The notes below the pieces were generated by a model that saw nothing but the letters and a program-made list of their open reading frames with translations, did no database searches and was not told where the DNA came from. Positions 6,885 to 12,965 of a stretch of 12,965 nt of DNA are shown piece after piece. The translations under genes were made by a program, and so were the position numbers. Source of the DNA: Desulfovibrio sp. (GTDB taxonomy: Bacteria; Desulfobacterota; Desulfovibrionia; Desulfovibrionales; Desulfovibrionaceae); NCBI GenBank assembly GCA_031270875.1, contig JAISXC010000261.1:1-12965 (forward strand). The letters are read 5' to 3'. Within the stretch, counting starts at the first letter, position 1, and every line of letters starts with the position of its first letter.

Positions 6885-6913
6885 AGCATATAACGTGAAT
6901 TGAAATCGGTCAA
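6885..6913 (-). promoter_or_regulatory. Sigma70-like promoter for the hydrogenase operon
   Basis: On the minus strand, TTGACC (6913-6908), 17 nt, then TATGCT (6890-6885); the overlapping TATATG (6892-6887) is at a 15-nt spacing. The -35 box matches 5/6 and the -10 box 4/6. Transcription would start near 6878, leaving a leader of about 67 nt. I saw no sigma54-type GG-N10-GC element in a persuasive position. The architecture is the same as for the antiporter and moaD-like promoters. Confidence 0.5.
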
Positions 6914-7143
6914 TAGGCATGCAGAATTATTTCTTCTCCTCCGCGCATAAAAAATTGTCAGGCAGCAACAGATGATGTTCGACCTTGCCGCGCGCGCCAC
7001 GGCGCTGGCTGTGCTTGATTCCGCATGCTCCCGCCGTCCGTCGTCCGCGCCGGGAGGAAAGGCCTGAAAGCTGTCCGGCTGGGGAGGCGATGCGCCATGC
7101 TGAGAAAAAAATCTGCCCTCATCATAATGAGTTGGGAATTGTC

Positions 7144-7172
7144 TTGCTTTTTTTGTCGGCTTGGGCTACAAA
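7144..7172 (+). promoter_or_regulatory. Candidate promoter for rpmB
   Basis: TTGCTT (7144-7149), 17 nt, then TACAAA (7167-7172). The match is 3/6 and 4/6, but spacing is ideal and it lies about 70 nt before the rpmB start. The leader then contains an imperfect hairpin, CGCAAGC (7207-7213) with GCTTTGCG (7222-7229), ending 3 nt before the ribosome-binding site GGAGGG (7233-7238). Confidence 0.35.
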
Positions 7173-7242
7173 ACTACCCCGCATTCACTGAGGGTTCGAC
7201 AAAAATCGCAAGCCGGTTTTTGCTTTGCGTATGGAGGGCATG

Positions 7243-7449
7243 ATGAGCAAAAAATGTGTTTTTTGCGGCAAAAAACCGCAAGTGGGCAACCTTGTGAGCC
7301 ATTCCAACATCAAGACCAAGCGTCGCTTTAATCCAAATTTGCAGCGTGTGCGCCACCAGTTTTCCAACGGCAGCGTGCGCACCATTATGGCCTGCACACG
7401 CTGCCTGCGGTCGGGCGCCGTCGTCAAACCTGTTGTGGCCGGAAGATAA
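7243..7449 (+). CDS. rpmB: 50S ribosomal protein L28 (zinc-ribbon type)
   Basis: A 68-residue basic protein of the large ribosomal subunit. It begins [16 protein letters not shown] and has the L28 core with [14 protein letters not shown] (21-34) and a C-terminal [11 protein letters not shown]5, C8, C51 and C54 form the zinc-binding C-X2-C pairs, so this is the zinc-containing form, as opposed to the zinc-independent paralogs some bacteria make under zinc limitation. The ATG at 7243 was preferred over in-frame ATGs at 7225, 7231 and 7240 because GGAGGG (7233-7238) ends 4 nt upstream. It stands alone, without rpmG, and is followed by a strong terminator. It is divergent from the hydrogenase and convergent with ftsZ. 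Confidence 0.95.
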   Translation: MSKKCVFCGKKPQVGNLVSHSNIKTKRRFNPNLQRVRHQFSNGSVRTIMACTRCLRSGAVVKPVVAGR

Positions 7450-7484
7450 GCGGACCAGGACAGCGGTAAAAAACAGTCTTGCGG

Positions 7485-7518
7485 AAAGCCGCGGCAGAAT
7501 TGTCGTGGCTTTTTGTTT
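7485..7518 (+). terminator. Intrinsic terminator of rpmB
   Basis: AAAGCCGCGGC (7485-7495) pairs with GTCGTGGCTTT (7502-7512), 11 bp with two G-U pairs, around a 6-nt loop. It runs directly into TTTTTGTTT (7510-7518). It lies 36 nt after the rpmB stop codon. Confidence 0.85.
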
Positions 7519-7579
7519 GACCCTCGCTGCGCTCCGGGGGGCCTACAGAAAAGTTTCCTTTTGTGGACAAAGACATGCG

Positions 7580-7602
7580 AGGAGGCCCCCGATGGGCCTC
7601 CT
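7580..7602. other. Perfect GC-rich hairpin between rpmB and ftsZ
   Basis: AGGAGGCCC (7580-7588) pairs with GGGCCTCCT (7594-7602) around a 5-nt loop. No T-run follows on either strand. On the minus strand it comes second after the ftsZ stop, following the 7611-7639 hairpin, so it may help end or protect the dcw transcript. Confidence 0.5.
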
Positions 7603-7610
7603 GGCGGGCA

Positions 7611-7646
7611 TTTCAGGGCAAAGAGGCGTAGCCCTGAAATATTTTT
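7611..7646 (+). terminator. Hairpin with T-run just beyond the ftsZ stop codon
   Basis: TTTCAGGGC (7611-7619) pairs perfectly with GCCCTGAAA (7631-7639) around an 11-nt loop. On the plus strand it is followed by TATTTTTG, so it can act as a second terminator against rpmB read-through into ftsZ. On the minus strand it begins 19 nt after the ftsZ stop codon but lacks a T-run, so its role for ftsZ is uncertain. Confidence 0.6.
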
Positions 7647-7657
7647 GCGGAACCAGG

Positions 7658-8974
7658 CTAATCCGCCTGCATCCGGATAAATGTCGGGATCTCAAATTCG
7701 TCTTCGCTGAAAAGCCAGTCTTCATGACCGGGGTTGTGGCGTCCTCCCTCGTTTGCGCCGAGAGCGCCTTTTTTGGCTTGATAGGGTGGGCGCTGTCCGT
7801 TTGACTCTCCGACCCACGTCGCTATCTGTTCCCGCCGGGGTCGTGGGTTGCCCCATGGCGGGGTACCTCTCCCTCTCTCGTTCGGTTCAGCGCGCGGGTA
7901 ATCCGTGTCTTGCGGAGGAAAGGGACGAGGTTGGATTTTCGCGGCTGAAACCTGGGAAGGGGAAAATTGCGTCACTGTGGCCGGACTCTGCTTTGCGGAC
8001 ACGGCGGGTTCAATACCGGTGGCTATGACGGTGACACGGATTTCATCCCCCACGCTTTCATCGTACAGCACGCCGAAAGTGATTCTGGCGTCCGGAGGCA
8101 TGGCCTCCGCGATGATGTTGCCGATTTCTTCAATTTCTTCACCGGTGATGTCCATGGAGGCGGTGATATTGTAAAGAACGGCCTTGGCGCTTTCCAGGGA
8201 CACGTCTTCCAGCAGGGGGCTCATAATGGCGCGCTGTGTCGCCTCACGGGCGCGGTTCTCGCCCGACGCGATGCCGGTGCCCATAAGAGCCAGGCCGGAC
8301 TCGGACATGGTGGTGCGCACATCGGCGAAGTCCAGATTTATGAGGCCATCGCCAAGGATAACATCGGAAATGCCTTTTACGGCATAGAAAAGGACATCGT
8401 TGGCTTTTTGCAGCAGATCCCTGAACGGAGTTTTTTTGGGCGCAAAGGCCACCAGACGGTCATTGGGCACGGTGATCAGGCAGTCCACATGCTGCCTGAG
8501 GTTTTCCAGACCTTCTTCCGCCGCCTTCATGCGTTTGGAACCTTCGAAAGTGAAAGGCTTGGTGACGACGCCCACAGTCAGGGCGCCGAGCTCTTTCGCC
8601 AGCTGGGCAATCACCGGCGCGGCTCCGGTACCCGTGCCGCCGCCCATGCCGGCGGTCACAAAAACCATATCCGCGTCGGCGAGGGCGTCGCGGATGGCGG
8701 TCTTGCTTTCAATGGCTGCATCCTGGCCTACGGCGGGTATGGCGCCCGCGCCGAGGCCGTTGGTCAGTTTTTCCCCGAGCTGAATTTTGACGGGGGCGTC
8801 CATTTTCTTGAGATGCTGCAGGTCGGTGTTGGCGCAGGCGAACTGCACGCCCCGCAAGCCGGCCGAGATCATTTTTTGCACGGCATTGCCTCCGCCGCCT
8901 CCCACGCCGATTACTTTGATTTTGGCGGTAACCGCCGATGAAATGTCAATGTCCTTTACAATTGACTGAGCCAT
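7658..8974 (-). CDS. ftsZ: Cell division protein FtsZ
   Basis: A 438-residue tubulin-like GTPase that assembles the division ring at midcell. The nucleotide-binding core has GVGGGGGN (23-30) and the tubulin signature GGGTGTG (111-117). The T7 loop NLDFAD (213-218) completes the active site of the neighbouring subunit. After the core (to about 320), a proline-, arginine- and glutamine-rich linker of about 100 residues leads to the C-terminal peptide FEIPTFIRMQAD (427-438), which binds FtsA and other partners. The linker makes it longer than E. coli FtsZ (383 residues). The ATG at 8974 was chosen because AGGAGAGG lies just upstream; the open frame to 9088 would add 38 residues with no family resemblance. 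It is the last gene of the cluster, 129 nt after ftsA, and converges on rpmB. Confidence 0.97.
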   Translation of the reverse strand: MAQSIVKDIDISSAVTAKIKVIGVGGGGGNAVQKMISAGLRGVQFACANTDLQHLKKMDAPVKIQLGEKLTNGLGAGAIPAVGQDAAIESKTAIRDALADADMVFVTAGMGGGTGTGAAPVIAQLAKELGALTVGVVTKPFTFEGSKRMKAAEEGLENLRQHVDCLITVPNDRLVAFAPKKTPFRDLLQKANDVLFYAVKGISDVILGDGLINLDFADVRTTMSESGLALMGTGIASGENRAREATQRAIMSPLLEDVSLESAKAVLYNITASMDITGEEIEEIGNIIAEAMPPDARITFGVLYDESVGDEIRVTVIATGIEPAVSAKQSPATVTQFSPSQVSAAKIQPRPFPPQDTDYPRAEPNERGRGTPPWGNPRPRREQIATWVGESNGQRPPYQAKKGALGANEGGRHNPGHEDWLFSEDEFEIPTFIRMQAD

Positions 8975-9103
8975 AACGCCTCTCCTTTTGCTTGCTCTCC
9001 GGCTTTGCCCGCCCGGCATTCGCAACGTGAACCGTCTCCCGGTACAGCCTTCAAACCCATCGCGGATTTGGGGATATTCCAAGCCCAAAAGGCATTTTCG
9101 GAA

Positions 9104-10345
9104 TTATGAGACATCCTTGAACCATTTTTTCATGCGTGAAAGCACGGCGTTGAAAACGCCGGTTTCTGAACCCCGCGCGTCAAACTTTTTCTGTCCACCG
9201 GCTTCACGCTCGGCGCCGTAGCGCAACAAGCCGACAGCCGTGGAATATTTCGGGCTGTTCACAACATCTTTCAGCCCGCCTACATCACGCGGGTAGCCTA
9301 TCCGGGTGGGGAGATTAAAAATCTGTTCGCCCAATTCCTGGCAGCCGTAAATCAGCGAGGTGCCGCCTGTCAGCACAACGCCCGCTCCTATCAGATCCTT
9401 GTATCCGGATTTTATGAGCGTCTGGTCCACAAGGTACAGAATTTCCTCCATGCGCGGCTCGCAAATTTCAGCCAATACCTGGCGCGAGAGGCGTCTGGGT
9501 TCCCGTCCGCCCACGCTGGGGACTTCGATAGATTCGTTGGAGCGGACCATATCCGCAAGGGCGCAGCCGTATTTGATTTTGATGCGTTCAGCCGAGCCCA
9601 CGGGAGTGCGCAGGCCGAAGGCGATGTCATTGGAGAGATTTTGGCCGCCGATGGCCAGAACGGCGGTATGCTTGATGGCGTCGTTGGCAAAAATGGCGAT
9701 GTCCGTGGTGCCGCCCCCCAAATCCACAAGGGCGACGCCGATTTCGCGTTCTTCCTCAGTCAGCACGGCCTTGGCCGAAGCCAGAGACTCCAGCGCGATA
9801 TCCGCGACCTCAAGGTCACTGCGCCGACAGGAGCGTATAATGTTTTGCGCGGAGGAAACGGCCCCTGTGACAATGTGCACTTTCACCTCAAGACGCACGC
9901 CGGCCATTCCCAAAGGATCGGCGATGCCGCGTTGGGCGTCCACAATATACTCCTGAGGGAGAATGTGGATAACTTCACGGTCAGCCGGTATGGCGACCGC
10001 CCGTGCCGCGTCGATGGCCCGCTCAACGTCGTGCCTGGCGACTTCCCCTCCCTTGACGGCAATGACGCCATGGCTGTTGATGCCCATGATGTGGCTGCCG
10101 GCTATTCCCACATAGACGGCATTGATTTCACAGCCGGCCATAAGTTCGGCGTTTTCCACAGCTTTCCGGATGGATTGCACGGTTTGTTCTATGTTTACCA
10201 CCACGCCTTTGCGCAGTCCCGTGGAGTCGCTTTCGCCAACGCCCACGATGTCCACAAACCCGGACTCCTGCAGCTCGCCCACTACAGCGCATATTTTTGT
10301 GGTGCCGATATCAAGTCCCACTATCAGATCGGACTTATTATTCAT
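9104..10345 (-). CDS. ftsA: Cell division protein FtsA
   Basis: A 413-residue actin-like ATPase that tethers FtsZ filaments to the inner membrane and recruits later division proteins. Seen in sequence: the phosphate-1 motif GLDIGTTK (10-17), the phosphate-2 motif DLGGGTTD (208-215) and the adenosine motif VLTGGTS (324-330). A region around residues 85-165 fits the FtsA-specific 1C subdomain in place of actin 1B. The C-terminus ends VLSRMKKWFKDVS, the amphipathic helix that inserts into the membrane. GAGGAGAG precedes the ATG. The length matches the family. It lies between ftsQ (105 nt upstream) and ftsZ (129 nt downstream); neither gap shows a convincing promoter or terminator, so cotranscription is likely. 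Confidence 0.96.
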   Translation of the reverse strand: MNNKSDLIVGLDIGTTKICAVVGELQESGFVDIVGVGESDSTGLRKGVVVNIEQTVQSIRKAVENAELMAGCEINAVYVGIAGSHIMGINSHGVIAVKGGEVARHDVERAIDAARAVAIPADREVIHILPQEYIVDAQRGIADPLGMAGVRLEVKVHIVTGAVSSAQNIIRSCRRSDLEVADIALESLASAKAVLTEEEREIGVALVDLGGGTTDIAIFANDAIKHTAVLAIGGQNLSNDIAFGLRTPVGSAERIKIKYGCALADMVRSNESIEVPSVGGREPRRLSRQVLAEICEPRMEEILYLVDQTLIKSGYKDLIGAGVVLTGGTSLIYGCQELGEQIFNLPTRIGYPRDVGGLKDVVNSPKYSTAVGLLRYGAEREAGGQKKFDARGSETGVFNAVLSRMKKWFKDVS

Positions 10346-10450
10346 ACACTCTCCTCACAAACCGCGCCCTCTTCATGCATGGCAGCTGCAACAGCAACAC
10401 GTTCCCAAAAATGAAAATCATTCAGACGGCGTACGGAATGCGGACAACGC

Positions 10451-11326
10451 TCAACCCTGCAGCGTGTTGTTGAACAGAACCCACACGTTGCCGCTCGCCG
10501 CGCGCACCTGCCGCACATTCTGCAGCTCGCGCCTTCGCGCGAGATCGCCCAGCGCCACGCCCATCCTGGCGAGGTTGCCGCTCCAGTCGTCTGTTGTGAT
10601 GGAAAGGCGCATCTCCCGGTCTTCCAGATAAATTTCAACAACACCGGCGGCGGAGACGGTCACCTGGGCTATCACGCCGGATTCCACCGGCAACACGCCG
10701 TCCCTCATGTCTTTCAGCATGCGGGAGAGATAAGGCACAGTTTCCTCAGCTCCCGGCTCTATGAGCAGCGTGGGCAAGGAAAGAAAATTCGCGCTCTCCA
10801 CAGGCGCGATGGCATCACCGCGCTCGTTGGCGTAATATAAAACGCCGTCCTTGCGTATCCAGAAGGAAGGCATGCGCTCTTTCAATTTTATGACAAATCT
10901 GTCCGGCAGCAGACGCTTTATGGAAACCTCCTCCACCCAGGGAGTGCGGCGCAGTTCCTTCTCAGCGTCGGCAATGTTTACGGAAAGTGAGTTTTCGCCT
11001 TCCTTGATGCCGCTGTACTGCAAGACCATATCCTTGCCGAGACGCACATTGCCCATTACGTCCACGTGTTTTGTTCGAAAAAAAGCGCTGGTCACAGCGA
11101 AATTGTAGAGCCGGACGGAGACAAGGCACAAAAGAACAGACAATCCTGCGGCGCACGTGAGCAGCAAAACAGCAGCGCCGATTCTTTTTATCTCTCCAAT
11201 ATTCTTTATTTTCTCAATGAATTTGGTTCGTTCGAAAATGCCGGTTCCTTTTTCTCCGTGTTCCCCGGAAGGGGTTTTCACATATGTGTTCCTCTGCCCC
11301 CGGCGGCTTTTTCTCATGAGCGGCAT
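10451..11326 (-). CDS. ftsQ: Cell division protein FtsQ
   Basis: A 291-residue bitopic inner-membrane protein that, with FtsB and FtsL, links the cytoplasmic ring to septal peptidoglycan synthases. A basic cytoplasmic tail (1-48) is followed by one membrane segment (about 49-72) and a periplasmic POTRA domain (about 84-153) with RTKHVDVMGNVRLGKD and the conserved W-V-E-E-V-S-I-K-R-L-P/L-D pattern (130-142). The rest fits the FtsQ/DivIB beta domain. It overlaps murB by 13 nt. The ATG at 11326 was chosen because AGGA lies 7 nt upstream. An in-frame ATG at 11317 would form an ATGA overlap with the murB stop but lacks a nearby ribosome-binding site. No ddl gene separates it from murB, unlike in E. 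coli. Confidence 0.92.
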   Translation of the reverse strand: MPLMRKSRRGQRNTYVKTPSGEHGEKGTGIFERTKFIEKIKNIGEIKRIGAAVLLLTCAAGLSVLLCLVSVRLYNFAVTSAFFRTKHVDVMGNVRLGKDMVLQYSGIKEGENSLSVNIADAEKELRRTPWVEEVSIKRLLPDRFVIKLKERMPSFWIRKDGVLYYANERGDAIAPVESANFLSLPTLLIEPGAEETVPYLSRMLKDMRDGVLPVESGVIAQVTVSAAGVVEIYLEDREMRLSITTDDWSGNLARMGVALGDLARRRELQNVRQVRAASGNVWVLFNNTLQG

Positions 11327-12201
11327 GGAACTATCCTGACTTCGGGCGTCAACTCAATTCCAAAACGCTGCAGAACGGCCGCCCGCGCCTCGTCAATCAT
11401 ATCCAACGCGGCACCGGCGCTGCCCTTGCCCTCGTTGATCAAAAAATTGGCATGAACGGAAGAAAAAGACACGCCACCGCGCCGCTTGCCCTTGAATCCT
11501 GCTTCTTCCAGCAGGCGGCCGGCCGGAGTCTGCGGTGACGGGTTTTTAAAAATGCAGCCTGCGCTCCAGGCATTCAGAGGTTGTTTAGACTTTTTCTCAA
11601 AAAAGTTATGAAACATACGTTTACCAATGACATCCCTTTGGGACTTGGTCAAGACAAATGTTGCTTCCAGGATGATAAAATTATTTTTTTCGCCGGGGAT
11701 GGAAAAGCTCCGGTAGCCGAATACGGCATCGGCGGCGGGTACGGTTTTTATATGATGACTGCTGACTATTTGAATATCATGAAGATGTCTTGCCGTCTCC
11801 GTGCCGAAGGAACCGGCGTTCACGGCAATGCAGCCGCCTACGCTGCCGGGTATGCCGACAAGCCCCTCCATGCCTGAAAATCCGTTTTTGAGACAGAAAC
11901 GCAAAAACCTGGCCAACGGCACTCCGGCCCCAACGCGCACAAAGACCTTGTCTTCCCTTTCGGCCGTCGTCTCCGGGCCGTGGGTATAGCGCGGACGCAC
12001 AAGCACCAGGGGCAGTTGTCCGTCCCGGGCAAGAATATTGCTGCCCGCCCCCAGGACAAGGGGTATGCCTCCCAGGATTCGCAGGCGTTCCGGAAAGATG
12101 TCCAGATCATGGGACGTTTCGAGGATAAGTTCGGCAATGGCGAACCCTCCCAGGCGCAATGTCGTGCGGTCGGACAGGAACGGCTCCGGTATTTCACGCA
12201 T
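11314..12201 (-). CDS. murB: UDP-N-acetylenolpyruvoylglucosamine reductase
   Basis: A 295-residue cytoplasmic FAD enzyme that reduces the enolpyruvyl group to give UDP-N-acetylmuramate, the second committed step of peptidoglycan synthesis. The FAD-binding part has [13 protein letters not shown] (49-61) and [14 protein letters not shown] (110-123) with [10 protein letters not shown] after it. FGYRSFSI (161-168) carries the substrate-site Y163 and R164. SAGCIFKNP (213-221) and [12 protein letters not shown] (227-238) are family signatures, and E287 in LTPEVRI is the conserved catalytic glutamate. At the position of the catalytic serine (S229 in E. coli) this protein has C216. The short Y-x-R-type layout fits type II MurB. 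GGAGAG precedes the ATG. It overlaps murC by 8 nt and ftsQ by 13 nt. Confidence 0.95.
   Translation of the reverse strand: MREIPEPFLSDRTTLRLGGFAIAELILETSHDLDIFPERLRILGGIPLVLGAGSNILARDGQLPLVLVRPRYTHGPETTAEREDKVFVRVGAGVPLARFLRFCLKNGFSGMEGLVGIPGSVGGCIAVNAGSFGTETARHLHDIQIVSSHHIKTVPAADAVFGYRSFSIPGEKNNFIILEATFVLTKSQRDVIGKRMFHNFFEKKSKQPLNAWSAGCIFKNPSPQTPAGRLLEEAGFKGKRRGGVSFSSVHANFLINEGKGSAGAALDMIDEARAAVLQRFGIELTPEVRIVPCRS
11334..11337 (-). promoter_or_regulatory. Ribosome-binding site deciding the ftsQ start
   Basis: AGGA on the minus strand lies 7 nt before the ATG at 11326 and inside the end of murB. It would be 16 nt from the alternative ATG at 11317, which is too far. Ribosomes finishing murB could restart here, so coupling is likely. 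Confidence 0.55.
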
Positions 12202-12965
12202 CGGGACTCTCCAGAAAGCTGGGGCCGAGTCGGGTGATGGTGCCCGCGCCCAGCGTCAACAGCACGTCTCCCGCCCTGAGCTGCGTCGGGAGATTATGCG
12301 CCAGTGTGTCCAGAGTCTGAAAAAGAATCACGGGCGTTGTCGAAACCTGCTGAATTCCTTGGGCAAGGCTTTGTCCCGAAACGCCGGGAACCGGTTTTTC
12401 CCCAGCCGGGTATATTTCCGTCAGCAGAAGCAGATCCACGGAATCAAAGGCCCGGCAAAATTCTCCGAAAAGCGCCTGCGTACGCGTAAATCGGTGTGGC
12501 TGAAAGGCCACCACAAGGCGGCGTCCGGGAAATACCTGGCGTACCGCGGCCAGGGTCGCCGCGATTTCGGCGGGGTGGTGGCCGTAATCGTCCACCACCG
12601 TAACGCCGTTTCTTTCTCCTTTGAACTCGAAACGCCGGGCCACGCCGGCAAAAGCCTTCAAGCCGCGAATGCAATCCTGAAAAGGGATGCCCGCCTCCAG
12701 GGCAGCGCCGACAGCTCCAAGGGCGTTGAGAATATTATGTCGTCCCGGCTGGGGCAGATTGACATCTCCCAGTTTTTCGCCGTCAAGCCACACCTCGAAA
12801 AGATTCCGCAATCGGCAGGAGATGGGCACGGCTCGCAGGCGGTTTTCGGCCTCAAAGCCATATGTCATGAAGGGGCGCTTGACGCCGGGCAAAAGGGCGC
12901 GGATGCCCGGGTCGTCGCCGCAGACCACATTGACGCCGTAAAAGGGCACCTTGTTCATGAATTGC
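12194..12965 (-). CDS. murC: UDP-N-acetylmuramate--L-alanine ligase, C-terminal part (cut by window edge)
   Basis: The last 256 residues of a Mur ligase that adds L-alanine to UDP-MurNAc using ATP in the cytoplasm. The frame is open through the window end, and an ATG at 12958 falls inside the conserved block [10 protein letters not shown], so it is internal, not the start. Motifs in order: [12 protein letters not shown] of the central domain, RRFEFKGE and [11 protein letters not shown], then FQPHRFTRT and [12 protein letters not shown] of the C-terminal domain, ending near [12 protein letters not shown]. The missing N-terminal part should hold the UDP-binding domain and the ATP-binding GTHGKT loop. 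Its stop overlaps the murB start by 8 nt. murG and further dcw genes would be expected beyond the edge. Confidence 0.95.
   Translation of the reverse strand, partial: QFMNKVPFYGVNVVCGDDPGIRALLPGVKRPFMTYGFEAENRLRAVPISCRLRNLFEVWLDGEKLGDVNLPQPGRHNILNALGAVGAALEAGIPFQDCIRGLKAFAGVARRFEFKGERNGVTVVDDYGHHPAEIAATLAAVRQVFPGRRLVVAFQPHRFTRTQALFGEFCRAFDSVDLLLLTEIYPAGEKPVPGVSGQSLAQGIQQVSTTPVILFQTLDTLAHNLPTQLRAGDVLLTLGAGTITRLGPSFLESPDA

Larger units (their letters stand above)
6812..7242. other. 431-bp divergent intergenic region between hydrogenase and rpmB
   Basis: This gene-free stretch holds the hydrogenase leader and promoter (to 6913), a GC-rich central part (about 6975-7110) in which I recognise nothing, and the rpmB promoter and leader (7144-7242). 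Short frames such as 7025-7243 have no family resemblance. No tRNA, riboswitch or insertion-sequence end was recognised on either strand. Confidence 0.5.

Noticed and set aside
4703..6898. A 731-codon open frame on the plus strand, antisense to both hydrogenase genes
   Set aside because: It lies opposite two genes with all cofactor ligands intact, has no recognisable domain and no good ribosome-binding site. Long antisense frames are common opposite GC-rich coding sequence.
7025..7243. A 72-codon frame whose TGA overlaps the rpmB ATG (TGATG), suggesting a coupled leader peptide
   Set aside because: The translation resembles nothing known, the frame starts upstream of the likely rpmB promoter, and rpmB has its own GGAGGG. 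The overlap is probably chance.
7967..8941. A 324-codon plus-strand frame opposite ftsZ
   Set aside because: It is a shadow of the conserved FtsZ frame, with low-complexity His/Gly-rich translation and no family resemblance.
8975..9088. A possible 38-residue N-terminal extension of FtsZ
   Set aside because: AGGAGAGG sits just before the ATG at 8974, where the usual FtsZ N-terminus begins; the upstream codons show no FtsZ similarity.
9641..10414. A 257-codon plus-strand frame opposite ftsA
   Set aside because: Antisense to a fully conserved FtsA, with no motif or credible start.
12956..12958. An ATG that could be taken as the murC start
   Set aside because: It lies inside the conserved FMNKVPFYG block of MurC and the frame stays open to the window end, so it is an internal methionine.
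1..12965. CRISPR arrays, tRNA or rRNA genes, transposases, integrases, phage or toxin-antitoxin genes
   Set aside because: None seen on either strand; the genes are conserved housekeeping and energy genes, with no transfer signatures or target-site duplications noticed by eye.

Overview
The window looks like a piece of chromosome from a sulfate-reducing bacterium of the Desulfovibrio group. The indications are a Tat-exported periplasmic [NiFe] hydrogenase of the Desulfovibrio type, a Ros/MucR-type zinc-finger regulator, a stand-alone MoaD/ThiS-like carrier protein, a moderately high G+C content and Gram-negative cell-division genes. This placement rests on remembered protein-family resemblance; no database search was possible.

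Layout, left to right. (1) 1-260, minus: the N-terminal part of a sodium/calcium exchanger-type membrane protein, cut by the window edge. (2) 502-741, minus: a 79-residue MoaD/ThiS-family protein with its own promoter, a tandem 11-bp repeat in its leader and a strong downstream terminator. (3) 988-1416, plus: a Ros/MucR-type regulator, divergent from (2). (4) 1678-3912, plus: topA, DNA topoisomerase I with four C-terminal zinc ribbons. (5) 6811-4166, minus: the two-gene [NiFe] hydrogenase operon, small subunit then large subunit, convergent with topA. (6) 7243-7449, plus: rpmB, ribosomal protein L28 of the four-cysteine type, followed by a clear intrinsic terminator. (7) 12965-7658, minus: the distal part of a dcw division and cell-wall cluster in the order murC (cut by the window edge), murB, ftsQ, ftsA, ftsZ.

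How the genes work together. murC and murB make UDP-MurNAc precursors for peptidoglycan. FtsQ, FtsA and FtsZ build the division ring and link it to septal wall synthesis. murC/murB and murB/ftsQ overlap, which suggests translational coupling, while ftsQ-ftsA and ftsA-ftsZ are separated by gaps of 105 and 129 nt. The hydrogenase operon encodes a heterodimer that would oxidise or produce H2 in the periplasm. All cofactor ligands are present in both subunits, but no maturation protease gene lies next to it.

I found no previously undescribed multigene system; the window is mostly conserved housekeeping and energy genes. The most interesting signals are regulatory. Three unrelated minus-strand genes (antiporter, MoaD-like, hydrogenase) share a near-identical promoter architecture, TTGAC[A/C]-N15-TATATGC. 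The moaD-like leader carries an exact-period 11-bp tandem repeat. A possible small RNA locus lies at about 328-482.
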